This document shows positions 43,862 to 52,918 of a stretch of 64,000 nt of DNA, in pieces. Under the pieces are notes generated by a model that did no database searches, was not told the origin of the DNA, and worked only from the letters and a program-made list of their open reading frames with translations. This stretch comes from Vulcanimicrobiota bacterium (lineage in GTDB: Bacteria > Vulcanimicrobiota > Vulcanimicrobiia > Vulcanimicrobiales > Vulcanimicrobiaceae): the NCBI GenBank assembly GCA_019235995.1, contig JAFAJV010000108.1, forward strand, positions 1 through 64,000, in the 5' to 3' direction. Each line of letters opens with the position of its first letter. Positions within the stretch are counted from its first letter, which is position 1. The translations under genes were made by a program, and so were the position numbers.

Positions 43862-46800
43862 AGCTGCGCAGCATTCGATCCTTTGGATTCAAGACGTTCG
43901 CGGAGCCGACACAGCTCGAGTTCGGGGATGGCGTCACGGCGATCGTCGGGCCCAACGGATCCGGCAAGTCCAACCTCGTGGACGCGTTCCGCTGGGTGTT
44001 GGGCGAGACCTCGACCAAGAGCCTGCGCTCCGGCAGGCTCGAGGACGTCATCTTCGCGGGCAACGAGCTGCGCAAGCCGTTGGGACTCGCCGAGGTCTCG
44101 GTCCTCTTCGACAACGGCGATCGCAGGATGCCGATCGACTTCCGAGAGGTCGAGCTTACGCGGCGAGCCTATCGCGTCGGCGAGAGCGAGTATTTCATCA
44201 ATCGCACCGCGGTACGGCTGCGCGACATCGTCGACTTGTTGATGGGCACGGGGCTCGGTCCGGGCTCCTACGCCATCGTGTCACAAGGACAGATCGACGC
44301 CATTCTCACGAGCAAGCCCGCGGAGCGGCGGGCGCTCTTCGAGGAGACCGCCGGCATCGGAAAGTTTCTCGCGCGCAAGCACGAGTCGCTGCGCAGGCTC
44401 GAGCGCACCGAGCAAAACGCCATCCGGATAAGCGACCTGATCGCCGAGCTCGAGCGGCGTATCCCGGAGCTCGACACGCAGGTGCGCCGGGCTAAACGGT
44501 ACCGCCGCGTCAGCACGCGCGTCCGCGACCTCGAGATTTTGAGCTACCTGCGAGCGAGCGCAACGCGGCGCGCCGAGGCCGCGTCGCTGCGCGACGTGTT
44601 GGGGAAAAACGAGGAACAGCGCAGCGTCGCCGCCTCCAAGTCGGCCGCATCGGGCGCCGCGCTAGCCGCGCTGCGCACCGAGCTCTACCGGTGTGAGCTG
44701 GAGCTGGAAGAGCTGCGTTCGCAGTCGCAAGGCCGTCGCGGCGAGCTCGCCTCCGGTGAGGCGCAGTACGCCGCCGCGCTCGCGCGTCGTGAGGCCCTCG
44801 AGCGCCAGTCGACGCAAACCTCCCAGGACGTCGCGCGGGCGGGGGCGGAACGAGCCGGCCTCGTCGAAACGATTGCCGGTCTCGAGGAAAGAATCGGGCC
44901 GCTCGGGCGCGACATCGACGCCGCGCGCGAACGCGAGCTCGCGGCGCAGGCGGCGCTTGCGGGGACACATCGCCAGCTCGAGTCGGTATTCATGCAGTTG
45001 CGCGAGATCGAGGTTGCGGCGACGGAACTCGCGGCTCGGCGGGCCGAGCGCCGCGTCCAAGCCGAAGCGCTGCGCGCCGATGCGGACCGGCTCGATCGCG
45101 AAGAACGTGCCGCACGCGAACGCGCGGAAGAGGTCGAGATCGCCGCCGGCGGCGCGGCGCATCGCCACGGGGAGCGCCGGCGACAGCACGAGATACTCGA
45201 AGAGGCGGCGCTCGATGCGCGCGGACGCGCCGAAGACGCGGCGCGTGAGGCCGCGCTCGCGCAGGAGGACGTCGCGCGCGCGCGCACCCTCGTACACGAA
45301 CAGTCGGGCGAGGTCAAGGTCGCCGAATCGCGCCTGCACACCATCGAAGAGCTGGAGAACGCGCTCGAGGGACACGTCCCCGGGACGCGGGCGGTCATCG
45401 AGGCGTGGCAACGGGGCGAGCTGCGCGGCATCGAGGGAATCGTCTCGAATCTCATCACGACGCAGGAGCGGTTTGCGCGTGCGATGGACGTCGCGTTCGG
45501 CGCGCGCCTCTCTAACGTCGTTACCACGACGTCCGAGGACGCCGAACGGGGCGTCGAGTTTCTCAACCGTAAAGAGGCCGGGCGCGCGACGTTTCTTCCA
45601 CTCGACACGCTCGCCGATCGGAAGGGCCGCGAACTCGATCCCGCGATCGGCGCGGTTGCGGGCGTCTTGGGGTATGCGCACACCCTGATCGTCACCGCGC
45701 CGCGCTTTGCCGGCGTCGTCGGCTTCTTGGTCGGCAACGTCCTGATCGTGGATAAGCTGCAGACGGGAATCGAGCTCGTTCGGGGGCGTGGGTTCCGGGA
45801 TACGATCGTCACGCTCGGCGGAGAGCAGATCACCGGCGGAGGCGCGATCACGGGCGGACACTTCGCACGCGAGCGCTCGATCCTGTCCCGGCGCTTTCAG
45901 GCGCAGAGTCTTCGCGAAGCGCTGGTGGGGATGCGCGCGCGCCTCGAGGAGGCCGAGCGCGGCTTGAACGCCGCGCATCAGCGCGCCGAAGCGGCGATCG
46001 ACGCGCGCGACGCGGCGCGCGAGCGGCAGGCCGAAACGGAAGCGCGACTCGTCGGCCTGCGCGCCGAGCTCGCGGCGCTCGGCGCCGAAGTCGAGCGCAC
46101 GCGCTCGGAGCTCGAGGCCGCCCGCGGGGCGGCATCGCATCTGCGCGCCGCAGCCGCGCTCTCGCGAGAGCGCGAGTACGAGTACGAGCGCGCGGAGCCC
46201 GAGGAGGAGCGCAGCGACGAGCATCGCACACGCCTCGAACGCGAGCTGGCCGGCGTACGCGAAAAGATCGCGAGCGCCGAGGCCGATCAGCTCGCGGCGA
46301 GCGCGACCGCCGCGGACCTGCGCGAACGCGCGGCCGCGCTGACTGCCGAGCGCGACGCGGCCAAAGCGCGCCTCGGTATGCTCGATCAGGATGGCGAACG
46401 CGCCGGCGTCGCGCGCGAGGAGATGCTCGCGGAGATCGCGTCGCTGATGGAGGAGACGCGCACGTCGCACGCCCGCGTGGAAGGCTTGCGCCGGGGAATC
46501 GCCGGCGTGGACGAGCGGCTGGACGCCGCCCGCGCGCAACGCGAGGCGCTCGTGCAGCGGCAGGCGCGGCTCGAGTCGGATCTTCGAATGGCCGAGCAGG
46601 AGGAGCGCGACACGGCGGCCGGCGGAGAGCGACAGCGCACGCGGCTCGCCGAGATCGAGGCCGAGCTGGGCATGCTCGTCTCGCAGTTCGCTCAGAACCC
46701 CGCCACGAACGAAGAGTGCGCCGACGTCACGCAGCGTTATGCAAAAGAAGCGGACGCAGTCGTCGACGAGCTGCCGCGCCTCCGTGACGAGCTCGCGCGC

Positions 46801-47421
46801 TTGCAAGCCAACGTCAACCTGAACGCGGAGGCCGAACGCGAAGAGCTTGCCGAGCGACGGCAGTTTCTCGGCGCGCAACTGCACGATCTCAGCGCGGCGC
46901 GCGAAACCTTGCTCGAGTCTATCCGCGAAATCGAGCGCGAGACCCAAGTGCGGTTCAACGAGACCTTCGCGAAGGTCTCAGAGGCGTTTACGACGATGTA
47001 TGGGCGTCTCTTCTCGGGCGGTCAGGCCAAGATGTGGCAGACGCAGCCGGAGAATCTGGCGGAGACCGGTATCGAGATCGCGGTGCAGCCGCCGGGCAAG
47101 AAGGAAATGCCGCTGGCGGCGCTGTCCGGAGGCGAACGCGCCATGACCGCCGCCGCGTTGATCTTTGCGCTGATCGCGACGAAGCCGGCGCCGTTCTACT
47201 TGCTCGACGAGGTCGACGCCGCGCTCGACGACGCAAACATCGATCGGTTCTGCGGGATGGTGAAAGAGTTCGCGACGGAGTCGCAGATGGTTATCGTGAC
47301 GCACAACAAGAAGACAATGGAGATCGCCGACCGCATCTTCGGGGTGACGACGAGCGACTCGGGAGCGAGCGCGATCGTTTCGGCGGAGCTCGTGGCGCAG
47401 GCGGAGGCTCTGCTTGCCTGA
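43858..47421 (+). CDS. smc: Chromosome segregation protein SMC
   Basis: 1187 aa with a GTG start. Condensin ATPase that ParB loads at parS to align chromosome arms. N-terminal head with Walker A GPNGSGKSN (31-39) and VSQGQIDAILTSKP. Two long coiled coils (about 170-500 and 660-1000) flank a hinge (GIEGIVSNLITT to FRDTIVTLGGEQITGGGAITGG). The C-terminal head has LSGGERAMTAAALIFA and Walker B FYLLDEVDAALDDAN. scpA and scpB are not nearby. Confidence 0.96.
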   Translation: MKLRSIRSFGFKTFAEPTQLEFGDGVTAIVGPNGSGKSNLVDAFRWVLGETSTKSLRSGRLEDVIFAGNELRKPLGLAEVSVLFDNGDRRMPIDFREVELTRRAYRVGESEYFINRTAVRLRDIVDLLMGTGLGPGSYAIVSQGQIDAILTSKPAERRALFEETAGIGKFLARKHESLRRLERTEQNAIRISDLIAELERRIPELDTQVRRAKRYRRVSTRVRDLEILSYLRASATRRAEAASLRDVLGKNEEQRSVAASKSAASGAALAALRTELYRCELELEELRSQSQGRRGELASGEAQYAAALARREALERQSTQTSQDVARAGAERAGLVETIAGLEERIGPLGRDIDAARERELAAQAALAGTHRQLESVFMQLREIEVAATELAARRAERRVQAEALRADADRLDREERAARERAEEVEIAAGGAAHRHGERRRQHEILEEAALDARGRAEDAAREAALAQEDVARARTLVHEQSGEVKVAESRLHTIEELENALEGHVPGTRAVIEAWQRGELRGIEGIVSNLITTQERFARAMDVAFGARLSNVVTTTSEDAERGVEFLNRKEAGRATFLPLDTLADRKGRELDPAIGAVAGVLGYAHTLIVTAPRFAGVVGFLVGNVLIVDKLQTGIELVRGRGFRDTIVTLGGEQITGGGAITGGHFARERSILSRRFQAQSLREALVGMRARLEEAERGLNAAHQRAEAAIDARDAARERQAETEARLVGLRAELAALGAEVERTRSELEAARGAASHLRAAAALSREREYEYERAEPEEERSDEHRTRLERELAGVREKIASAEADQLAASATAADLRERAAALTAERDAAKARLGMLDQDGERAGVAREEMLAEIASLMEETRTSHARVEGLRRGIAGVDERLDAARAQREALVQRQARLESDLRMAEQEERDTAAGGERQRTRLAEIEAELGMLVSQFAQNPATNEECADVTQRYAKEADAVVDELPRLRDELARLQANVNLNAEAEREELAERRQFLGAQLHDLSAARETLLESIREIERETQVRFNETFAKVSEAFTTMYGRLFSGGQAKMWQTQPENLAETGIEIAVQPPGKKEMPLAALSGGERAMTAAALIFALIATKPAPFYLLDEVDAALDDANIDRFCGMVKEFATESQMVIVTHNKKTMEIADRIFGVTTSDSGASAIVSAELVAQAEALLA

Positions 47422-48994
47422 GGGCTTCCCCACACGACGGGCGGCGCTCTTCTCGCTCTACGACAAGACCGGTGCCGCCGAACTCGCGCGCGCGCTGCAC
47501 GAACGCGGAACCCGAATCTATGCGACCGGCGGCACTCGGGCTTTCTTAGAGCACAACGGGATCCCGGCGCAGGACGTAGGCGACGTTACGGGCTTTCCGG
47601 CACTGTTCGGCGGCCGCGTCAAGACGCTTCATCCCAAGATCTTCGGCGCGATTCTGTACGATCGGACCGATCCCGAACACGAGCGGGATCGGGATACCTA
47701 CGCAATACCGGAGATCATCACCGTCGCCGTCAACTTGTATCCGTTCGAGGCGACGGTGGCCCGCCCCGGCACGACCCTTCGCGAGGCGATCGAGCAGATT
47801 GACATCGGCGGCGTCGCGCTGCTGCGCGCCGCCGGCAAGAATTTCGACCACGTCGCGGTCCTGACACATCCCTCGCAATATGCCGAGTACACGCGGGCGC
47901 TCGAAGCGGGTGAGGTCGGGGCGGCGCTGCGACGCCGGCTCGCTGTCTCGGCTTTCGAGCGAACCGCCGAATACGACGCCGCGATCTCGCACTACCTCGC
48001 CACCGCCGGGGAGGTGTTGCCGACCGAACTGCCCGGTGCGTTGGCGCTGACGCTTCCGCTTGCAAAGCGTCTACGCTACGGGACGAATCCGCAGGAGCGA
48101 GCGGCGTTCTATCTCGACCGCGCCGATCGTCTGCCGGATCAGCTCGGCGGCAAGGCGCTCTCGTACAACAACCTGCTGGACCTCGACGCGACGCTGCGCC
48201 TGCTCTCGCGCGCTCCGCTCGGCGCGGCATTCGGCAGCGAGCACGCCCGCTTCGTGCGCGCGGCCGTAGTCAAGCACGCCGTGCCCTGCGCCGTCGCCCA
48301 GCGCTCGAGCGTGGGATTGGCGGTGCGCGAGGCGCTGCACGCCGATCCAATCTCGGCCTACGGCGGGATAGTGGCGACGGACGCGCCCATCGAGCGCGAA
48401 GCGGCGGCCGCGCTGCGCGAGTTCTTCCTCGAGATCGTGGCCGCGCCGGATTTCGAGCCCGACGCGCTCGAAATCCTCAAAAAGAAGAAAAACCTGCGGA
48501 TCATGCGCTTCGCGCCGGAGTTGCCCGACCAGCTGGCGCGGGAGCTGCGCCTGCGCAGCGCGCTCGGCGGAGTATTAGCCGAAGACGACGACCCCGCGGC
48601 CGCGCCCGAGCAGTGGCGCGTCGTGAGCCGCAAACGGCCCACCGAACAGCAGTGGCACGATCTCGCCTTCGCGTGGGACGTCGTGCGCCACGTGAAGAGC
48701 AATGGCATCGTGATCGTCAAGGATGGAACGACGCGAGGAATCTGCGCGGGTCAGACCAATCGCGTGAGCGCGGTCGAGATCGCGGCGAGCCGCGCGGGCG
48801 ACGGCGCGCGCGGTTCGGCCTGCGCGAGCGACGGCTTCTTCCCGTTCGCCGACGGGCTGGAGGCGGCGGTCGGGGGCGGCTGCGCGGCGATCATCGCGCC
48901 CGGCGGCTCGGTGCGTGACGAGCAAGTGATCGCGGCCGCCGACGCACTCGACGTGGCTCTCGTCTTCTCGAGCTACCGGTACTTTCTCCACTGA
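47414..48994 (+). CDS. purH: PurH, bifunctional AICAR formyltransferase / IMP cyclohydrolase
   Basis: 526 aa with a TTG start inside the end of smc (8-nt overlap). Last two steps of IMP synthesis. Cyclohydrolase half: FSLYDKTG, ATGGT, GGRVK70TLHP and IDIGGVALLRAAGKN. Transferase half: RYGTNPQERAAFY, K287-H288 in VVKHAVPCAVA, and SDGFFPFADGLEAA near the end. The usual KHxNPCG reads KHAVPCA here; the Lys and His are kept but Asn and Gly are not, so kinetics may differ. Confidence 0.94.
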   Translation: MPEGFPTRRAALFSLYDKTGAAELARALHERGTRIYATGGTRAFLEHNGIPAQDVGDVTGFPALFGGRVKTLHPKIFGAILYDRTDPEHERDRDTYAIPEIITVAVNLYPFEATVARPGTTLREAIEQIDIGGVALLRAAGKNFDHVAVLTHPSQYAEYTRALEAGEVGAALRRRLAVSAFERTAEYDAAISHYLATAGEVLPTELPGALALTLPLAKRLRYGTNPQERAAFYLDRADRLPDQLGGKALSYNNLLDLDATLRLLSRAPLGAAFGSEHARFVRAAVVKHAVPCAVAQRSSVGLAVREALHADPISAYGGIVATDAPIEREAAAALREFFLEIVAAPDFEPDALEILKKKKNLRIMRFAPELPDQLARELRLRSALGGVLAEDDDPAAAPEQWRVVSRKRPTEQQWHDLAFAWDVVRHVKSNGIVIVKDGTTRGICAGQTNRVSAVEIAASRAGDGARGSACASDGFFPFADGLEAAVGGGCAAIIAPGGSVRDEQVIAAADALDVALVFSSYRYFLH

Positions 48995-49013
48995 GTGGGG
49001 AAAGGGTCTCACT

Positions 49014-49409
49014 ATGGCGAGATTCTTGCACACGTCGATCTTCGTCAACGACATGGACGAATCGATCGACTTCTACACGAAGAAACTCGGGCTTCGGCTG
49101 CTCGACGGCCCGCATCATTACCCCGGCAACGCCGACATGGCGTTCGTCGGCAACGATTGGCGCTCGTACATCGAGCTCGTTTACGATCTCGAAGAGCATC
49201 CGCCGTATGAGATCGGCAATCGCTACGAGCATTTGGCGCTCGAAGTCGATGAGGATCTCCGGGCCTACATCGATGCGCTGAAGTCGAAAGGGGTACGCGT
49301 CCTCAAGGACGTCTACAAGTCGCCGAGCGGCACGCGCGCGATCGCCTTCGTCGAAGATCCCAACGGAATCCCGATCGAGCTCCTCGAGCCCCGTAAAGAG
49401 AGAAATTAG
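49014..49409 (+). CDS. Lactoylglutathione lyase-like VOC protein
   Basis: 131 aa, with one vicinal-oxygen-chelate module pair (FLHTSIFVNDMDESIDFYTKKLGLRLL; YEHLALEVDEDLRAYIDALKSKGV). Candidate metal ligands are His6, the Glu of YIELVYDL, His of YEHLAL and Glu of PIELLEP, as in glyoxalase I. AIAFVEDPNGIPIELLE is a typical end. Likely detoxifies methylglyoxal-type thiol adducts; the thiol used is unknown. Confidence 0.88.
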   Translation: MARFLHTSIFVNDMDESIDFYTKKLGLRLLDGPHHYPGNADMAFVGNDWRSYIELVYDLEEHPPYEIGNRYEHLALEVDEDLRAYIDALKSKGVRVLKDVYKSPSGTRAIAFVEDPNGIPIELLEPRKERN

Positions 49410-49410
49410 G

Positions 49411-49430
49411 CTTTTTATCGATAAATAAAA
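49411..49430. terminator. Possible bidirectional terminator in a convergent junction
   Basis: The glyoxalase and permease stops are 5 nt apart. A 12-bp palindrome TTTATCGATAAA (49414-49425) with flanking T and A runs is the most AT-rich spot nearby and covers the permease stop codon. The stem is AT-only, so this is a weak prediction. Confidence 0.3.
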
Positions 49431-50569
49431 GGGTCCGGCGGCGGCGGGATGAGCTCGAGGCTTTGGGCCACGAGCCGAAGATCGCCGTGACTCTCGTCGA
49501 TTCGCCCGGTCGCGCGCAGCCACGTGCCGGCCGGCTCGCGCGGGGGAACGCTCAATCGCACGACGACGGGCGCCGCGTCCGCCCGGCAACACGTGATCGC
49601 ATAGCGAACGAGCCCGCATGTTCCGTTTTCGCAAGACAGCACCCCGGTGAAGGTAAGGCGCTCTCCGGCGAAGAGTTGCGTCAGCGTCGTTTCCGTCGCA
49701 TGATACGCAGGCGGCGGCGCGCCGATCAACGCCCCGAGGAGCATGAGGCTCGGCGCGAACCGCGCCGTCGCGCACTGCGCTCGCCGATAGCGCGCGGCGG
49801 AGAAGACTGCCGCGAGCGCGCAGCCCCACAACGGCAGCACCAGCGCGGGATGCACGAGCGCGTCGCCGTTTCGCGATGCGATCAGCGCGGTCGCGGCCGC
49901 GAGCAGGACGTACGCGAGCGCGTCGTGTTGGGTTCGAATCGGCGCGCGAATCACTCGCAGGGCGCGCAGGTCGACGATCCCGGCGACGCAGAGGAATGCC
50001 GCCGCCATTGCGGGCGCGTGGACGCGCAGCGCGGCCGCGAGGGCGACCGCGCCGAGCCCGCATCCGGCAGCACCGAAGCCGAGCGCGGCCCCGATCGCGG
50101 CGCCCTCGACCGGCGATAGTCGTGCCGGATCGAAGCCCGCGAAGATTTGCGCGCAGGCGCCGCCGAGCAGCGCCGCGGGAAGCACTGCCCGAAGCTCGGC
50201 GAGCGGGTGCGCGCGTTGTGCGTCGCGACAGACGTCCTCACCGCGGACGCGCCGAAGTACGCGCGTGACCAGTGTCGCGGCCGCGTAGCGAGCCGTTGCG
50301 ACGAACGGGCCGAAGAGCAGCCACGTCGCGGCCGCGGCGGGAAGAGAGCGCGCCGAAGGGCCACCCGCGCAGCCGCAACCGAGATGCGCGACGACGGCGC
50401 CGCTTCGCCGGAGCACGCTTGCGAGCGCAACGCCGGCGAAGATGAACGGCGTCGCTTCGACGAGCGCGCTTGCCGCGCTGGCAAGCGCGGTGCGAATCGT
50501 ATCCGGCGATGTCAGGGTCGCGAGCGCGAGCGCCGCGGCCCCATAGAGCACTGCGCGCACGCGCGACAA
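49415..50569 (-). CDS. Fused YcgR/DUF318-like permease and YcgQ/TIGR03943-like domain
   Basis: 384 aa from a TTG at 50569; a GTG at 50560 is equally possible. About eight hydrophobic segments. The N-terminal 200 residues resemble the DUF318 permease family (EATPFIFAGVALASVLRR, a GCGCAGGPSARSLPAAAATWLLFGPF motif with a Cys pair, LLGGACAQIFAGF). The C-terminal 110 residues match the TIGR03943 soluble domain (ERLTFTGVLSCENGTCGLVRYAITCCRADAAPVVV, GTWLRATGRI) with a Cys pair. In other bacteria these are two adjacent genes; here they are one polypeptide. Substrate unknown; metal handling is a guess from the cysteines. Confidence 0.6.
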   Translation of the reverse strand: MSRVRAVLYGAAALALATLTSPDTIRTALASAASALVEATPFIFAGVALASVLRRSGAVVAHLGCGCAGGPSARSLPAAAATWLLFGPFVATARYAAATLVTRVLRRVRGEDVCRDAQRAHPLAELRAVLPAALLGGACAQIFAGFDPARLSPVEGAAIGAALGFGAAGCGLGAVALAAALRVHAPAMAAAFLCVAGIVDLRALRVIRAPIRTQHDALAYVLLAAATALIASRNGDALVHPALVLPLWGCALAAVFSAARYRRAQCATARFAPSLMLLGALIGAPPPAYHATETTLTQLFAGERLTFTGVLSCENGTCGLVRYAITCCRADAAPVVVRLSVPPREPAGTWLRATGRIDESHGDLRLVAQSLELIPPPPDPFIYR

Positions 50570-50610
50570 TCACGCCGGAAACGCGCGCGCGCTACCCGAA
50601 GTGCAGCGGT

Positions 50611-51888
50611 ATGCCGGAAAAGAGCTTGAGCGCGCCGCGCGGCACCGCCGATCTTTTTCCTCCGGAGTCGGCCCGCTGGAGCGAGCTCGAAGCGCGCATC
50701 CATCGGTTGGCGGCTCGCTTCGGATACGGCGAGATCCGCACGCCGATGTTCGAGTCCACCGATCTCTTCGTCCGCGGAGTCGGCGAGCTGAGCGACATCG
50801 TCGAGAAGGAAATGTACACGTTCGACGACCGCGGCGGCCGCAGCCTCACGCTCCGGCCCGAGTGGACGGCGCCCGTCGTTCGAGCGGTGCTCGAGCGTGG
50901 ACTCCTCGCGCAGGCCCCGCTGCGCCTGTATTACATAGGACCGATCTTCCGCTACGAGCGCCCACAGAAGGGGCGCTACCGGCAGTCGCATCAGTTCGGT
51001 GTCGAGTGTTTCGGCTTTCCCGGACCTGAAGCGGATCTCGAGGTCATCTCCATGGCCTGGGAGCTGGTCGCAGACTACCGCATGACCGACGCGGTCCTGC
51101 ACGTCAACTCGATTGGCGACTCCGCGTGCAGACCGATGTATCGCAACGCGCTGCTCGCTCACTTTGCGCCGCATCTGCCGTCCATGAGCGAGGACGCGCG
51201 GCGTCGGGTCGAGCGCAATCCGCTGCGGCTGCTCGACAGCAAGGATCCCGCGGATCTCCCCTACGTAGAAAGTGCTCCGACGTTCGAGGAGTTCTTGTGC
51301 GCGGCGTGCCGCGAACACTTCGAGGCCCTCAAGTCGTATCTCGTTTTGGCCGGAATCCCGTTCGTGGTCAACCCGCGCATCGTGCGCGGTCTCGACTACT
51401 ACGGGCGAACCGTCTTCGAAATCACTTCGAGCGCGCTGGGTGCGCACAGCAGCGTGTGCGGCGGCGGCCGCTACGACGATCTCGTACGCTCCCTCGGCGG
51501 AACGGATATACCGGCCGTCGGATTTGCGCTCGGCCTCGAGCGGTTCGTGATGATGCTGCGGGCACACGAGGGCGGCGCGGAACCGCCCCGCAGCGGCGTT
51601 CAGGCGATCGCGCTCGGGGCGCAGGCCCGCGCCGTGCTCGTGCCGGTCGTCGCCGAACTGCGCCGCAAACTCGATGCGCCGACGTACATGGATTATCAGG
51701 ATCGTAAGCTTCTGGCCCACCTTAAAATCGCCGATCGCAATCGCGCCCGCTACGCGCTGATCGTGGGGAGCGAGGAGCTTACCGCGGGCGAGCTCGTCCT
51801 ACGCGACCTCGAAAAGCGCAGCGACCGCCGGCTCCCATTAGCGGCCGGCGGAGTCCTTGCCGAGCTCCTCGTAGAAGCGACGGCGTGA
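50611..51888 (+). CDS. hisS: Histidyl-tRNA synthetase
   Basis: 425 aa from the ATG at 50611. Class II synthetase: SAPRGTADLFP, the motif 2 region RLYYIGPIFRYERPQKGRYRQSHQFGVECFG, the histidine-A motif RGLDYYGRTVFEI, GGGRYDDLVRSLGG and motif 3 AVGFALGLERFVMML, with a C-terminal anticodon domain (TYMDYQDRKLLAHLKIADR). It overlaps accB and begins the plus-strand envelope operon, divergent from the permease gene by 41 nt. Confidence 0.95.
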   Translation: MPEKSLSAPRGTADLFPPESARWSELEARIHRLAARFGYGEIRTPMFESTDLFVRGVGELSDIVEKEMYTFDDRGGRSLTLRPEWTAPVVRAVLERGLLAQAPLRLYYIGPIFRYERPQKGRYRQSHQFGVECFGFPGPEADLEVISMAWELVADYRMTDAVLHVNSIGDSACRPMYRNALLAHFAPHLPSMSEDARRRVERNPLRLLDSKDPADLPYVESAPTFEEFLCAACREHFEALKSYLVLAGIPFVVNPRIVRGLDYYGRTVFEITSSALGAHSSVCGGGRYDDLVRSLGGTDIPAVGFALGLERFVMMLRAHEGGAEPPRSGVQAIALGAQARAVLVPVVAELRRKLDAPTYMDYQDRKLLAHLKIADRNRARYALIVGSEELTAGELVLRDLEKRSDRRLPLAAGGVLAELLVEATA

Positions 51889-52331
51889 TGGAAGACCGGT
51901 ACGCCGAAGAGACCCGGATCTTGCGCGAGCTGCTGGACCTCATGCACGAGCACGACCTCGAAACCCTCAAGATCAAGCTCGGCGACACGGTATACGAGCT
52001 CTCCCGCCGAGACCCGAACGCGCAGTCGGCGCCCGGGCACTACTCGCCTCCGGGACCGGCCGCGGAGGACGCGCCGCTTGCGGCGCCCGCGAACGTCACG
52101 AAGGTCCTCGCCCCTCTCACCGGGGTCTTTTATCGTTCCGCATCGCCCGACTCACGGCCGTACGTCGAGGTTGGAGATCGCGTCGAGTCGGGAGACGTGC
52201 TGTGCGTGTTGGAGGCGATGAAGCTCTTTAACGAGATTCAGAGCGACGACTCCGGAACGATCCTGCGCGTCGTTCCCGACAACGGCGAGCTGGTTTCGCA
52301 GGGCGACGAGCTGTTTTGGATCGAGCGATGA
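51888..52331 (+). CDS. accB: Biotin carboxyl carrier protein (AccB-like)
   Basis: 147 aa; the start overlaps the hisS stop (TGATG). N-terminal helix (ILRELLDLMHEHDLETLKIKLGDTVYELSRR), a Pro/Ala linker (about 47-70), then the biotinyl domain with the biotinylation site EAMKLFNEI. Carrier subunit of acetyl-CoA carboxylase. accC, its usual partner, is not next to it; here it is followed by gmhA, so the carboxylase subunit must be elsewhere. Confidence 0.9.
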   Translation: MEDRYAEETRILRELLDLMHEHDLETLKIKLGDTVYELSRRDPNAQSAPGHYSPPGPAAEDAPLAAPANVTKVLAPLTGVFYRSASPDSRPYVEVGDRVESGDVLCVLEAMKLFNEIQSDDSGTILRVVPDNGELVSQGDELFWIER

Positions 52332-52918
52332 CGTATCATGGGCGCCGCGACTTTGCGGAGCTGCTCGCGGATCGGCGCGGACTGCTGGATGCCGCGCACT
52401 ACCGTGCGGAGGTCGAGGCGATCGTCGACGCGATCGTGATGGCGCTCCGCGCAGGGAAGAAAGTCCTGTGGTGCGGCAACGGAGGCAGCGCCGCCGAAGC
52501 GCAGCACATGGCGGCCGAGCTGTCCGGCAGATATCTGCGCGAGCGCCCGGGCCTTCACAGCGAGGCGCTCTCGGTCAACTCTTCCACGCTCACCTGCGTC
52601 GGCAACGACTACGGCTACGATCACGTCTTCTCGCGTCAGGTCGAGGCATTCGCGCGGCCCGGCGACGTCGTCATCGGCATGACGACGAGCGGCGGCTCGC
52701 GCAACGTCGTGTTGGCGCTCGAGGCGGCCAAAAAGCGGGGCGCGGTGACGGTCGCATTCACGGGCAACGGCGGCGGCAAGGTGGCCGAGGTGGCCGACTA
52801 CGCGCTGATCGGGCCCGACGGGTATGCGGCTATCGTTCAAGAGGTCCACCAAGTGATGGCGCACATCGTCTGCGACCTCGTCGAGCAGCGCCTGATCTTC
52901 GAGGGCGGAATTCCGTGA
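52328..52918 (+). CDS. gmhA: Phosphoheptose isomerase GmhA
   Basis: 196 aa from the ATG at 52328 (overlaps accB by ATGA). SIS-domain enzyme converting sedoheptulose-7-phosphate to heptose-7-phosphate, the first step of ADP-heptose synthesis. VLWCGNGGSAAEAQHMAAELSGRY, NDYGYDHVFSRQVEAFARPGDVVIGMTTSGGSRNVVLAL and the late HQVMAHIVCDLVE are diagnostic GmhA motifs. First gene of a heptose cassette. Confidence 0.95.
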   Translation: MTYHGRRDFAELLADRRGLLDAAHYRAEVEAIVDAIVMALRAGKKVLWCGNGGSAAEAQHMAAELSGRYLRERPGLHSEALSVNSSTLTCVGNDYGYDHVFSRQVEAFARPGDVVIGMTTSGGSRNVVLALEAAKKRGAVTVAFTGNGGGKVAEVADYALIGPDGYAAIVQEVHQVMAHIVCDLVEQRLIFEGGIP

